Part shown: positions 28,837 through 38,525 of the stretch, one piece after another
Position numbering within the stretch: position 1 is the first letter of the stretch
Layout of the letters: each line of letters begins with the position of its first letter
Origin: JAQBQB01 sp963846925
Lineage (GTDB): Bacteria > Gemmatimonadota > Gemmatimonadetes > Gemmatimonadales > Gemmatimonadaceae
Assembly: GCA_963846925.1 (NCBI GenBank)
Contig: CAWJXW010000005.1
Location: 1-64,000 of the forward strand
Direction of reading: 5' to 3'
Length of the DNA: 64,000 nt
Translations under genes and position numbers: made by a program
The notes under the pieces: generated by a model
What the model was told of the DNA's origin: nothing
Databases searched by the model: none
Seen by the model: only the letters and a program-made list of their open reading frames with translations

Positions 28837-29445
28837 TCAACGCCGCGGCCGAGTTCCGCTCGGGACCGACGGCGGTCCGGGCCGCGTTCCGCTCGGAACT
28901 GAGGCGGACCCTGGCGGTCGCGGCGCACTTGGCGTCGTGGGAGCGGGAGTCGGGACCGGAGGCACCCCCGGCCGCGTTCCGCCCGTCACCGACGGCATTC
29001 CGGGTCGCGTTCCACTCGGTACGGACGCGGAGCCGGGCGGCCCCGCGGCGGCGACCGCTGGGCTGGTGGTCGCCGGCGAGACACCCGCCGCGGGCGTCGT
29101 GGCTTTAGCGTCTCCCGGAACGAATACGTCGACGGAGAACGTGAAGGAGCGCTGCTCTCCGGGCTCCAGCGCCCCGACGTTGACGACCTGGCGCGCGACC
29201 TCCTCGCCCTTGTCGTTCTTGATCGAGACGAGGACCGAGTATTCCCACGGCTGGCCGACATTCGGATGCCGGACCGCGCCCTCGAGGTTGAGCGCGGAAA
29301 AGCTCGGCGCGGGGGTTGCCGCCGCGCCGGGCTCGAACTTGAGGTGCTTCCGACACGCCGGGCAACTGCTCGCGCTCTGAAGAATCACCGCCCGACAGTG
29401 CGGGCAGAGGCGAGTCGCGCCCGCCGGCGCCCGAAAGGTGTTCAC
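28837..29445 (-). CDS. zinc-ribbon protein with Pro/Gly-rich repeat tail
   Basis: This 202-residue protein starts with GTG 29445. A zinc ribbon (LCPHCRAVILQ, SCPACRKHL) is followed by an FxLYD-like beta domain (GQPWEYSVLVSIKNDKG, LEPGEQRSFTFSVDVFVPG). The last 80 residues are low complexity, repeating SVPSGTRPG and similar words, plus a PVPTPAPTTPSAP stretch. Its start codon overlaps the bactofilin stop by one base, so the two are coupled. It might tether or modify the bactofilin polymer; this is inferred only from linkage. Confidence 0.78.
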   Translation of the reverse strand: MNTFRAPAGATRLCPHCRAVILQSASSCPACRKHLKFEPGAAATPAPSFSALNLEGAVRHPNVGQPWEYSVLVSIKNDKGEEVARQVVNVGALEPGEQRSFTFSVDVFVPGDAKATTPAAGVSPATTSPAVAAAGPPGSASVPSGTRPGMPSVTGGTRPGVPPVPTPAPTTPSAPRPPGSASVPSGTRPGPPSVPSGTRPRR

Positions 29446-29957
29446 TAGAGCGTGCCTGTCCCCAGCTTGAGAGCGGGCTTCGAAACGACTTCGTCACCCC
29501 AGCCGAACTCGGAGCGGCCGCGCATGCGCGAACCGGCGGCGACGGTGAGCGTTCCAGCCTTGAGGTCTCCGTTCAGGACACCCGTCTCCTGGAGCTCGAC
29601 GCGCTGAGCGCTCTCGATGTTGCCTTCGACTTCACCGGCGATGACGACGGCGTTCGCGCGCACGCTGCCCGTGAGCTTGGCGCCGGCTTCGATGGTGAGA
29701 TCGCCCTGGATGACGACGTCGCCCTTGAAGCGGCCGGCGAGGCGCACGTTTCCGGCGCCTTCGATCTTGCCTTCAATGGTGATGTCGGAGGCGATCATGG
29801 ATTCACGTCCTTCACGCGCCGGGCGGCGCATCGAACTCGGGCTAAAGTTGTCCATGGAGGCGTCGGGCTCTCTTCGGAAAGCTGGTTCCGGGGCGGCTGG
29901 GGGGGGAGTCATCGGGGCATCCTTTTTCGGTGAAGTTGCGTCCTTCCAAATCGCCAT
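29445..29957 (-). CDS. bactofilin (polymer-forming cytoskeletal protein)
   Basis: This is a 170-residue bactofilin. The N-terminal 70 residues are disordered and Pro-rich (KKDAPMTPPPAAPEP), and the rest is the right-handed beta helix: SDITIEGKIEGAGNVRLAGR, FKGDVVIQGDLTIEAGAKL, AVVIAGEVEGNIESAQRVEL and NGDLKAGTLTVAAGSRMRG. Bactofilins self-assemble into filaments that guide cell-wall or stalk shape. ATG 29957 is the likely start; an in-frame ATG at 30062 adds residues with no similarity. It heads a two-gene operon with the zinc-ribbon gene. Confidence 0.9.
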   Translation of the reverse strand: MAIWKDATSPKKDAPMTPPPAAPEPAFRREPDASMDNFSPSSMRRPAREGRESMIASDITIEGKIEGAGNVRLAGRFKGDVVIQGDLTIEAGAKLTGSVRANAVVIAGEVEGNIESAQRVELQETGVLNGDLKAGTLTVAAGSRMRGRSEFGWGDEVVSKPALKLGTGTL

Positions 29958-30326
29958 TGCTCGGGGCTCCTCTAGAGATGCGAATTCGCGTGAAGAGGAA
30001 TACTGGGCGATGGACGCGCCCGCCGTCAGGTGCGTCACACGAATGTGGATTTTCTTCGACAAAACCGGCCGGGGCCGCTATGGCGAAGGCCAATTCGTCC
30101 CCGATTCGCCGAAGACCACCAATGTAGTCGTCGTACACGCCGCAAGTTGCGGCGATCATACAGGCTCACGGCTCCTGCTCAAGCTCTTGCTCAAGGCAGG
30201 GCTCGGGTGGCCGAGTCCGGGATCTCGACGCCGGCTTGAGATCCCGGACTCGGCAAGCGAGCCCTGCCTCGAGCAGGAGCTTGAGCAGGAGCTTTGAGCA
30301 AACAACTCCCGCCGTCGTGGTGTGTT
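29958..30326. other. intergenic region with bactofilin promoter side and palindromic element
   Basis: Between the bactofilin start and the end of the M28 peptidase gene I see no credible gene. The stretch 29958-30160 is less GC-rich in places and presumably carries the bactofilin promoter. The stretch 30165-30298 is the near-perfect palindrome listed separately. Confidence 0.5.
30165..30298. repeat. 134-bp near-perfect palindrome, 3' side of the M28 gene
   Basis: Two arms of about 66 bases are reverse complements at roughly 85-90% identity with almost no loop. The outer ends are ctcacggctcctgctcaag (30165-30183) and its imperfect complement ending at 30298, and the inner part gccgagtccgggatctc pairs fully. 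The first 19 bases recur exactly in the element at 32235-32375. It starts 29 bp beyond the M28 stop. A REP/MITE-like palindromic repeat, probably a strong RNA hairpin. Confidence 0.75.
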
Positions 30327-32148
30327 CTAGAGCCTCGGCTTCGTCTTCCGCGGCGCCTTGCCGCAGTTCTTCGGCCAGTCGGCCGGCCACGTGCCCGGCG
30401 ACTTGTCGCGCGCGATGAACTCCGGATCCTCCGACGCCGAGATACGCGAGCATCGCCGCCAAGCGTCGCGTTGTGCTTCAGGTCGTCGAACACGACCTTG
30501 TCGTACGTGTCGCGGTTGGTGTGCCAGGTGTACGTGTCGTAGTTCCAGCCCACCGCGCCCATGCCGAACGACGGCGTGCCGTAGCAGGCGAACACGGCGC
30601 CGTCGGTGCCGCCCGGATTGCCCGTCGGCACGTCGTTGAAGCTCCACGACACGACGTTCGGGCTCATGCTGTCCGTGTAGAAGCTCGGCAGCTTGGCGTA
30701 CCACGCCTTGAGATGCCGGCCGATGTCGCGAGAGGCCCGACGACGACACCGACTGCACGCGACCGGTTCCGTTGTCCTGGTTGAACAGCGCCTGCAGTCC
30801 CTTCATCACCTCGGGATGGTCCTCGGTGAAGGCGCGTCGAGCCGTTGAGACCCTGCTCCTCGCTCGCCCAGTGGCCGACCATGATCGTCCGCTTGGGATG
30901 CGGATAGGCCAGTTTGAGAATTCTCATCGCTTCCATGGCCATCATCGTGCCCGTGCCGTTGTCCGTCGCGCCGGACGATCCGTCCCACGAATCGAAGTGC
31001 GCCGAGAGCATCACGTATTCATTCGGCTTCTCGGTGCCCTTGATCATGCCGATCGTGTTGAACGCCGGCTGTTCGCCGAGCAGCTGCGCGTCGAGGTCGA
31101 GTCGCACGCACGGGCTTCTGGTTGTTCTCGGCGAGGCGGAAGAGCAGGCCATAGTCCTCGCACGTCAGCGTCACGGCCGGCGCGATCGTGTTGTACGTCT
31201 CGAAGACCTCGATCGTCCCCCAACCGCCGGTGCCGCTGCCGGCGCCGCCGCGACATCCGCCGCGACCACCGCGTCCGCCGCCAGCCGGCCGCCGGTACCG
31301 CCGCGCGCGAGGCTCCCGGCCCGCCGCCGCCGCTGGCGCTCGCCGGCCCAGGCGTACCGCGTCCGCCGAATCCGCGGCCACGGCCGTTGTCCGTCGCGGG
31401 AAACGGGTTCGGAAATCCGGAGAACTTCGTGCGCGACGTGATCATGCCGGCGACGCCGGCCTTCTCGAGACGCATGCCGAGCGTGCCGGTGCCGAGCGCG
31501 AGCGAGTAGCCCGTGCCGCGATAGAGCTTCGTGCTGTCCGGACTCGCCGCCCAATCGCGCTGCATCTCGCGCGATGAGCGTGTCCATGCGCGCCATCGAT
31601 GCCGGCGTCGACCAGCGGATCCAGTCCTCCGACGGACGGCACGTCGGCCACGCGGGCGAGAGCATCACGATCTTGCCCTGCGCCTTCGGCAGCCATTTCA
31701 CGAATTCCGTGCTGTCGTTGAACTTCGGGAGCACGATCACCGGCGCCGTCACCGGGCGTGCCCTTCGTGCCCGGGACTCCACGCGAGCATCGTCCCCTCG
31801 AGCGAGCGCACGCGCGGCGTGACGAGATCGATGTGCGAGACGCCGCGCCGCCAGCCGCGCCAGGTGCCGTACTGCTCGCGCTTCGCGTCGATGCCCCACG
31901 ACTTGTACGTGCCGATGACCCAGTCGCTCGCCGCGCTTGATGCCCGGGCTGCCGGTGAGGCGAGGGCCGATCGAGTCGAAGAGCGTCTGCGACAGCTTCT
32001 GGACGTGCGAGCTGTCCATGCCGAGTCGCCAGATGCGCTCCAGCGTCGCGTCGTCGGAGGGAAAGTGGGGCGCCTGTTGTGCCGCGGTGACGCCGGCGAG
32101 CGCGATGGTCGCGAGTGAGACGCGCGAGAGGAGTCGGCAGAGAGCCAT
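30327..32148 (-). pseudogene. secreted M28-family metallopeptidase, multiple frameshifts
   Basis: This is a zinc aminopeptidase-type protein spread over three frames. ATG 32148 begins a signal peptide (LLSRVSLATIALAGVTAAQQ), then SDDATLERIWRLGMDSSHVQ, TGSPGIKRGE and SWGIDAKREQYGTWRGW. A PA-type insert (APVIVLPKFNDSTEFVKWL) and a Gly-rich stretch follow. The zinc site is in VMLSAHFDSWDGSSGATDNG with ASEEQGLNGS, and the C-terminus reads YDTYTWHTNRDTYDKVVFDD and ends PRKTKPRL. At least seven frame changes occur. It would act on peptides in the periplasm. Related palindromes flank it on both sides (30165-30298 and 32235-32375). Confidence 0.8.
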
Positions 32149-32191
32149 GGGTGCGGGGGTCGGAAGGGAACTGAACTAAAACAAAAGAGAA

Positions 32192-32217
32192 CGGGCGGCG
32201 AAAGGTCTCGCCGCCCG
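32192..32217 (-). terminator. rho-independent terminator for the upstream minus-strand gene
   Basis: A perfect 10-bp stem (cgggcggcga paired with tcgccgcccg, loop aaggtc) is followed on the minus strand by a T-rich run (ttctcttttgtttta). It would stop transcription coming from the secreted-protein gene at 33086 before the M28 gene. Confidence 0.7.
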
Positions 32218-32234
32218 CGTCTGCGCAGGTGCAG

Positions 32235-32375
32235 TCTCACGGCTCCTGCTCAAGGCCATTCTCACGGCAGGCTCGGGTTGCCGAGTCGAGATAACAGACC
32301 AGGCGTTTCGAACTGGTTGGTCTGATGATCGCCGAAACGGAAGTCGAGCCTAGCCTCGAGAAGTAGCCGTGAGAT
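32235..32375. repeat. degenerate palindrome related to the 30165-30298 element
   Basis: The outer arms tctcacggct (32235-32244) and agccgtgaga (32366-32375) are exact complements, and inner parts (aggctcg, cagacca) pair weakly. The left arm shares ctcacggctcctgctcaag with the 30165 element. It lies between the terminator at 32192 and the stop of the gene ending at 32394. Confidence 0.6.
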
Positions 32376-32393
32376 GGAGCTGTGAGCACGACC

Positions 32394-33086
32394 TTATGGC
32401 GTGGTCTTCGTGAATCCGGTGACCATGCCTTCCGTATTGTGCGCGAACCGGATGCCGTAAACACCGTCGAGTGATTTGAGCTTTCCGGGGCCCACCAGGT
32501 CGGCCTTGGCGTACGTGCCGACGACCGTGCCGTTGATCGAGCACGTGACCTGGTCGCCCTTCACCGACATCGCGATCTCCTGGGTCACCTTGTCGCCCTT
32601 CGCGGCGGCCTTGTGGATCGCCGCGTTGGCCTCCCCGGGTCCGTTCATCTTGAACGCCGCCGGCCCGAAGCCACGCACGATGAACCGGCCGTCGCCGTAC
32701 GCGGCGCAGTAGAGATACGACGTTTGGTCGGTGCCCATGTCGTTGCCGGCGATCACGATTCCGTAGGGGTGATCGTGGCTGTTGAGGTTCATGTATTGCG
32801 GTTCCGTGAACGTCGCTTTCACCGTGTAATCGCCCTTCGCCGTGTTGGCGGGATTCCAGTAGGAGATCGCGGGGCCCGTCGTGATGTGAAAGGCGTCGCC
32901 TTCCTTCGTGAATTTGGCGGTTTCGACGCTGGCGGTACCGTCGGCCTTGCCGGTCCAACCCGGCACGGAGATGCCGCCGCCGGCGACGGTTCTGGAAGCG
33001 TCCATTGCCTGACCCTGCGCCGCGCCGATCCACGGCACGAGCGCCAGAGCGGCGGTGAGGGCGGTGGGAACAAATGCGCGGCGCAT
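32394..33086 (-). CDS. secreted protein with laminin-G/DUF1080-like fold
   Basis: This 230-residue protein starts at ATG 33086 behind a gagagga ribosome site. The signal peptide is RAFVPTALTAALALVPWIGA, cleaved near AAQG. The mature part (GGISVPGWTGKADGTAS, HITTGPAISYWNPANTAKGD, YTVKATFTEPQYMNLNSHDH, VTCSINGTVVGTY) reads as a jelly-roll domain of the concanavalin/DUF1080 kind that often binds carbohydrate. No catalytic residues are evident. A terminator follows at 32192-32217. Confidence 0.72.
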   Translation of the reverse strand: MRRAFVPTALTAALALVPWIGAAQGQAMDASRTVAGGGISVPGWTGKADGTASVETAKFTKEGDAFHITTGPAISYWNPANTAKGDYTVKATFTEPQYMNLNSHDHPYGIVIAGNDMGTDQTSYLYCAAYGDGRFIVRGFGPAAFKMNGPGEANAAIHKAAAKGDKVTQEIAMSVKGDQVTCSINGTVVGTYAKADLVGPGKLKSLDGVYGIRFAHNTEGMVTGFTKTTP

Positions 33087-33264
33087 GGTCTGTCCTCTCG
33101 AATGGTGTGTGGTCAACGGCATAACTATACCTGGCGGACACCGGGCAAGGCCACGCCTCGACACCATTCTTACCCGCCTCTCGGTCCCCCTTGAGTCGAG
33201 AGCGTGATGACCATCACTTTGGAACCGACGAATTCAACCATTCGACCCCGTCGATCCCTCCCCC

Positions 33265-36200
33265 GTGCACACTCGACTCGTTCGCCTCACGCTCGCGACC
33301 ATCACCGCCGCGAGCCTCGTCGCCACCGCGCACGCCCAGACTGGCGACTCAAACCCGCTCCACTGGCGGGAGATCGGCCCGACGCGCGCCGGGCGCGCCC
33401 GCGCGCTCGCCGGAGTGCCGTCGCAGCCCAACGTCTTCTACGCCGGATTCGACAACGGCGGAGTATGGCGATCCACCGACTACGGCTCGACCTGGGTGCC
33501 GCTCTTCGACAGCCAGCCGACTGGATCGATCGGCGCCATCGGAGTGGCGGCGTCGGATCCCAACGTCATCTACGTCGGCACCGGCGCCGGGATCATTCGC
33601 CCGGACCTCGCCATCGGCGACGGGATGTACAAATCCACCGACGGCGGCAAGACGTGGACGCACCTCGGCCTTCGCGACAGCCAGATGATCGCGATGATCG
33701 ACGTCGATCCGACGAACCCGAACCGGCTCTTCGTCGCCGCGCTCGGGCACCCGTACGGACCCAACGCCGAGCGCGGAATCTTCCGCTCGACCGACGGCGG
33801 ACAGACGTTCCAGAAAGTTCTATATAAGGATGAGTACACGAGCGGCAACGACGTCCGCATCGATCCGTCGAACGTCAACATCGTCTACGCGACGCTCTGG
33901 CAGCAGCAGCAGAGCTTCATCGAGGGCGGCGGTTTCGGCGGCTCGGGGACGAGCATCTACAAGTCGGTCGACGGCGGGACGACGTGGAAGCCGCTCACCG
34001 AGGGGCTGCCGCAGGTCTTCCAGGCGAACCTCGCGATCGCGCCCAGCAATTCGCGCACGATCTACGCGACGATCGCCGGCGATTTCCCGCCCGCCGCCGG
34101 ACGGGGCGGCGGCGCGGCGGGCGGCGGTCGCGCGGGGCCGGCGAACGTCACCGGCACGGTGAACTTCTACAAGTCGACGGACGCGGGCGAGCACTGGCAA
34201 GCCGTGGTGAATCCCGCGCTCAACGCGGGCGGTGGTGGCCGAGGCGGTGGGCGTGGCGGCGGAGGCGGCGTGCAGCAGGACCCGCGGCCGCTCGCGCGCA
34301 TCGGCGGCGGCGACCTGCCGACGCTTGCCGTCGATTCGAAGAACGAGAACGTCGTCTACAGTGCATCCACCGTGTTGTGGCGCACCGAAGACGGCGGCGT
34401 CACCTGGTCCGCCGTGCGCGGCGCGCCGGGCGGCGACGACTATCAGAAGATCTGGGTGAATCCCAACAACCCGAACATCCTGCTCGTCGTCTCGGACCAG
34501 GGCGCCGTCATCTCGGCCAACCGCGGCATGTCGTGGAGCAACTGGTACACGCAGCCCACCGCGGCGATGTACCACGTCACGACCGACAACTCGTTCCCCT
34601 ATCGCGTGTGCAGCGGACAGCAGGACTCCGGCTCCGCGTGCGTCGACAGCCGAGGAAACGACGGCGAGATCACGTTCCACGACTGGCATCCGGTGAACAT
34701 CCAGGAGTACGGCGAGGCCGCGCCCGACCCGAAGGATCCGGACATGGTGTACGGCAGCCAGCGTGCGGGGGTCTCGCTCTACAACCGCAAGACCGGGCAG
34801 ACATCCGCCGTCGGTCCGAGCGCCGAGCAGCGCGCGGATTTCAACCGCAACGTGCGCACGATGCCGATCGAGTGGTCGCCGGTGGACCACTCGACGGTTT
34901 TCTACGCGTCGAACGCGGTGTGGAAGTCGACGGATCACGCGCACAGTTGGACGCGAATCAGTGGCGATCTCACGCGGCAGACGTGGGAGCCGCCGGCGAG
35001 CGCCGGCAAATACTCGGGCGTCGTCGCGCCGGCGCCGTTGGGCAGCATCACCGCGCTCTCTCCGTCGCCGCGCGACATCAAGACGATCTGGACCGGCTCG
35101 GACGACGGCATGATTCAGGTGACGATGGACGGCGGTGCGACGTGGAAGAACGTCACGCCGCCCGCGATCAAGCCGTGGACGCGCATCTTCAACATCGAGG
35201 CGGGGCATTTTGACGGCATGACGGCGTACGCGGCCGCGAACACGCTGCGCATCGACGACGCGAACCCGCACTTCTGGCGGACGCACGACGGCGGCAAGAC
35301 GTGGACGGAGATCAACACCGGCATCGCCGGCGGAGCCGCGGCGAACTCGATCCGAGAGGATCCGAAAAAGAAAGGGCTCTTGTACGCGGCGACCGACGTG
35401 CAGGTGTGGCTGTCGGTCGACGACGGCGACCACTGGCGAACGCTCCGCTTCAACATGCCGGCGATCTCCGTTCGCGATCTCGAGCTCAAGGACGACAGTA
35501 CGTGTCTGTGCGCCGACCTCGTCGCCGGCACGCACGGGCGCGGGTTCTGGATCCTCGACGACGTGACGCCGCTGCGTCAGGAAGCGGAGGCCCGCGCGGC
35601 GCAGAGCGCGGGGAGTGCATTTCTGTTCAAGCCGATCACCGCGATCCGCGTTCGCTACGGGATGAATGACCCGACGCCGTGGCCGCCGGAGTGGCCCGCC
35701 GGGGAGAATCCCATGCCGGGCGGCATCATCGACTACAACCTGGCCGGCAACGCCTCGGCGCCGGTCACGCTCGAGATCCTCGACGGCGCGGGGAAGGTCG
35801 TGCGCCACTATTCGAGCGCGGACCCCGTGATGAATCCACATCCGGCGCTCGATCCGGAGGCGTACGACCAGATTTGTCGTAAGACGCCCACGGCACCCGA
35901 CTGCAATCTTCCGTTGTATTGGCCGGGCGCGCCGATCGTGCTCTCGCAGGGCGCCGGCTTCCACCGCTTCGCGTGGGATCTACGCATGGATCCGATCGGA
36001 GCCGGCGGAGGGGGCGGTGGTGGAGGTGGGGCAGGCGGCGCCGTTCCGCACCACACGTATCCGGGAGTCGCCGCGCCATGGGCGCCGCCCGGCGCGTACA
36101 CCGTGCGTCTAACGGTCGACGGCAAGCAGTACACGCAGCCGATCACGCTCCGCCTCGATCCGCGTGTGAAGACGCCGTCGGCCGCGCTCGCGCAGCTCGC

Positions 36201-36657
36201 GTCGCTGACCCGCGAGATGTACACCGGCGCCGCCGCGGCGCGCGCCGCGTACGATCAGGCACGCGCGCTGTCGGCAAAGCTCGAGAGCGCCGGCGGCGAC
36301 GACGCGGCCGCGTTCAAGCGCGAGGTCGATTCACTCGCGCCGCCTGCACCGGCGGGTGGACGGGGTGGGGGTGGGCGTGGATTTGGAGGCGGTGGAGGGG
36401 GACGCGGCCGCGGTGGCGCGCCCGAGGTTCAGAATCTCGAGACCGTGATGACCTCACAGATGGCCGCGGCGATGGCGATGCAAGCCGCAGAGGTTGCGCC
36501 GACGGCGTCGCAGGTCGCGGCGGTGACGAAGGCGAGAGCAGACGCGGCCGCCGTAATGAAACGGTGGGCCACGTTGAAGACCTCGGGTCTCGCGGGATTG
36601 AACGCAAAACGGAAGAAGGCCGGACAGAGTGCGATAGAACTCCCGATGACGGGATGA
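33265..36657 (+). CDS. secreted Asp-box (BNR/VPS10-like) beta-propeller protein
   Basis: This 1,130-residue exported protein starts with GTG 33265 and a signal peptide (LTLATITAASLVATAHA). Asp-box repeats mark propeller blades: STDYGSTW, STDGGKTW, STDGGQTF, SVDGGTTW, STDAGEHW, TEDGGVTW, TMDGGATW, THDGGKTW and SVDDGDHW. The C-terminal third has a beta domain (YTVRLTVDGKQYTQPITLRL) and an Ala-rich helical end. Three Gly-rich linkers (for example near residues 278, 325 and 1035) interrupt it. Such proteins are abundant in Gemmatimonadota; binding or glycosidase roles are proposed, but the sialidase catalytic Arg triad is not evident. Intact frame. Confidence 0.9.
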   Translation: MHTRLVRLTLATITAASLVATAHAQTGDSNPLHWREIGPTRAGRARALAGVPSQPNVFYAGFDNGGVWRSTDYGSTWVPLFDSQPTGSIGAIGVAASDPNVIYVGTGAGIIRPDLAIGDGMYKSTDGGKTWTHLGLRDSQMIAMIDVDPTNPNRLFVAALGHPYGPNAERGIFRSTDGGQTFQKVLYKDEYTSGNDVRIDPSNVNIVYATLWQQQQSFIEGGGFGGSGTSIYKSVDGGTTWKPLTEGLPQVFQANLAIAPSNSRTIYATIAGDFPPAAGRGGGAAGGGRAGPANVTGTVNFYKSTDAGEHWQAVVNPALNAGGGGRGGGRGGGGGVQQDPRPLARIGGGDLPTLAVDSKNENVVYSASTVLWRTEDGGVTWSAVRGAPGGDDYQKIWVNPNNPNILLVVSDQGAVISANRGMSWSNWYTQPTAAMYHVTTDNSFPYRVCSGQQDSGSACVDSRGNDGEITFHDWHPVNIQEYGEAAPDPKDPDMVYGSQRAGVSLYNRKTGQTSAVGPSAEQRADFNRNVRTMPIEWSPVDHSTVFYASNAVWKSTDHAHSWTRISGDLTRQTWEPPASAGKYSGVVAPAPLGSITALSPSPRDIKTIWTGSDDGMIQVTMDGGATWKNVTPPAIKPWTRIFNIEAGHFDGMTAYAAANTLRIDDANPHFWRTHDGGKTWTEINTGIAGGAAANSIREDPKKKGLLYAATDVQVWLSVDDGDHWRTLRFNMPAISVRDLELKDDSTCLCADLVAGTHGRGFWILDDVTPLRQEAEARAAQSAGSAFLFKPITAIRVRYGMNDPTPWPPEWPAGENPMPGGIIDYNLAGNASAPVTLEILDGAGKVVRHYSSADPVMNPHPALDPEAYDQICRKTPTAPDCNLPLYWPGAPIVLSQGAGFHRFAWDLRMDPIGAGGGGGGGGGAGGAVPHHTYPGVAAPWAPPGAYTVRLTVDGKQYTQPITLRLDPRVKTPSAALAQLASLTREMYTGAAAARAAYDQARALSAKLESAGGDDAAAFKREVDSLAPPAPAGGRGGGGRGFGGGGGGRGRGGAPEVQNLETVMTSQMAAAMAMQAAEVAPTASQVAAVTKARADAAAVMKRWATLKTSGLAGLNAKRKKAGQSAIELPMTG

Positions 36658-36694
36658 ATGCCGTTCCGCGGAGTTGTTGAATCGGAGGTGTACG

Positions 36695-37423
36695 GTGCCC
36701 AACTACGACGGTGGCCCGATTCGCGATCACGAAGTCGTCTCGCACGACGCCTGGGTCGCTGCGCGCCTTACGCTCCTCCGGCGCGAGAAAGAGTTCTCGA
36801 AGGCGCGCGACGAGATCGCTCGACTACGCCGCGCGCTGCCGTGGGAGAACGTCGAAAAGCCGTACGCGTTCGACGGTCCCGGTGGCCGCGAAACGCTGGC
36901 CGATCTGTTCGAGGGGCGACGGCAGCTCGTCGTCTACCACTTCATGTTCGACCCGTCGTGGAAAGAAGGATGCGCGCACTGCTCGTTCTGGGCCGACAGC
37001 TTCAACGCGCTCGGCGCGCACCTCAATCATCGTGATACGACGTTCGTCGCCATCTCTCGCGCGCCGCTGTCCAAGATCGATGCGTTCAAGCAGCGGATGG
37101 GTTGGTCGTTCAAGTGGGTCTCGTCGGCACCGAGCGATTTCAACTTCGACTTCGGCGTCTCGTTCACTCTTGACGAGCAGGCCCGCGGAGCCGGCGTGTA
37201 CAACTACGTGCCGGGCGAGGCCGGGAGCGAGCGAGAGGGCGCGAGCGTCTTCTACAAGGCCGAGAATGGAGACGTCTACCACACGTACTCGACCTACGCG
37301 CGCGGGATCGATCTGCTGAACGTCACGTACAACTTCCTCGACCTCACGCCAAAGGGGCGGGACGAAGCGCAGCTGTCGGACCCGCAGGCATGGGTCCGAC
37401 ACCATGATCGATACAACTATTGA
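36695..37423 (+). CDS. DUF899 thioredoxin-like family protein
   Basis: A protein of about 242 residues starts at GTG 36695, chosen because ggaggtg lies five bases upstream. DUF899 features are the N-terminal VSHDAWVAARLTLLRREKEF, TLADLFEGRRQLVVYHFMFD, the CAHCSFWADSFN motif with a CxxC pair, and HTYSTYARGIDLLNVTYNFL near the end. The fold is thioredoxin-like, and some members are annotated as dithiol-disulfide isomerases. Cytosolic, with unknown substrate. It lies 37 bp after the Asp-box gene on the same strand, so they may share a transcript. Confidence 0.85.
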   Translation: MPNYDGGPIRDHEVVSHDAWVAARLTLLRREKEFSKARDEIARLRRALPWENVEKPYAFDGPGGRETLADLFEGRRQLVVYHFMFDPSWKEGCAHCSFWADSFNALGAHLNHRDTTFVAISRAPLSKIDAFKQRMGWSFKWVSSAPSDFNFDFGVSFTLDEQARGAGVYNYVPGEAGSEREGASVFYKAENGDVYHTYSTYARGIDLLNVTYNFLDLTPKGRDEAQLSDPQAWVRHHDRYNY

Positions 37424-37429
37424 GGGGCC

Positions 37430-38525
37430 CTAGGCCGCTCGCTCCACGGCGCGCTTCACGATCGCCTTCGCCACGAACTCCGCGTCTCGCGCCGCGCCGT
37501 GGATCATCGTGGACGACACCGCGTACAGGAAATTCAATCCGATGAAGTAAAGGCCCGGCACCGAATCGACGACGCCGCGGCGTTGCGTTGGTGCGCCGCT
37601 CGCGTCGAACACGGGCAGTTGGATCCATGAGAAACCGGGATTGAAACCGGTGCACCAGACGACGTTGGCGACGTCGAGCACGCGGCCGTCGACCGTTTGC
37701 GGCAACCCGTCCTTCACGCCGCGGAGGCGCGCGACACGCTCGACGCCCGCGCTCGTCAGGTCCTGCGACTTCACGCGAATCAATCGATGGCCCATCGTCG
37801 TGAACGTCGGTCGTGCACGGCGGCCCATCGGCGTGTCGATCGTGAGCAGCCGATGAAAGACCACCCGAAAGAGAAATGGTGCGAGAAGGTGCCGAGCCCA
37901 GAAGGTGTCGAGACGGAAAGGCGCTTCGCCGACATCGCGTCCCGAGAGCCAGACGGCGTGGCCTCCGCGCGCCGCTTCCATGGCGATCTCCGCGCCGGAA
38001 TTCCCCGCGCCGACGACCAACACACCTCCCGGGGCGAGTTGAGCCGGATTGCGATACTCCAACGAATGCAACTGCACGACGCGATGATCCATCTGACGCG
38101 CGAAGTCCGGCGTCGTCGGCCGCTGAAACGTGGACATCGCGACGACGACCTGTTTCGCCTCGATGCGTCGAGTCCTTCGTCGCGACGAGAAATCCATCGT
38201 CGTGCCGCGAGACCCGCGTGACCGGCGTTCCCGTGCGCACGGGAAGCTTGAACTCCCGCGCGTAGGACTCGAGGTAGTCGGCCATCGCGTCCTTCGTTGG
38301 AAACGAGTTCGGCGCGGCGGGAAAGGGCTTGCCCACCAACCCGTCGAAGCGCGCCGGCGTGAATAGTCGCAGCGAGTCCCAACGGCGCCGCCACGTGTCG
38401 CCGATTCTGTCGTTGGCTTCGAGTATCACGAACCGGACGCCGGTGCCCGCGAGGTGGTACCCCACGGAAAGCCCCGATTGCCCCGCGCCGATTACGACGG
38501 TGTCGATCCGCTCAGTCTTCTCCAT
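37430..38525 (-). CDS. flavin-containing monooxygenase / FAD-NAD(P) oxidoreductase, one frameshift
   Basis: This is an oxidoreductase with two Rossmann folds. The FAD motif is VVIGAGQSGLSVGYHL just after ATG 38525, then GDTWRRRWDSLRLFTPARF and FPTKDAMADYLESYA. The frame changes at about 38,170, after which come EAKQVVVAMSTFQRPTTPDF, the NAD(P) motif GVLVVGAGNSGAEIAME and CTGFNPGFSWIQLPVFDASG. It is similar to CzcO/Baeyer-Villiger-like flavoproteins. Joined it is about 365 residues. The substrate is unknown. It lies downstream of, and on the same strand as, the LuxR-type regulator gene. Confidence 0.85.

Noticed and set aside
28818..29380. Extension of the DUF305 frame with Gly/Pro-rich repeats
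   Set aside because: It is antisense of the zinc-ribbon gene, whose repeats cause the open frame; the DUF305 domain is already complete.
29958..30062. Longer bactofilin start at the upstream in-frame ATG
   Set aside because: The added residues have no similarity to the family, and the region is more likely the promoter and leader.
30327..32148. Programmed frameshifting in the M28 gene
   Set aside because: There are too many frame changes (at least seven) at sites with no shared slippery motif; sequence error or decay is simpler.
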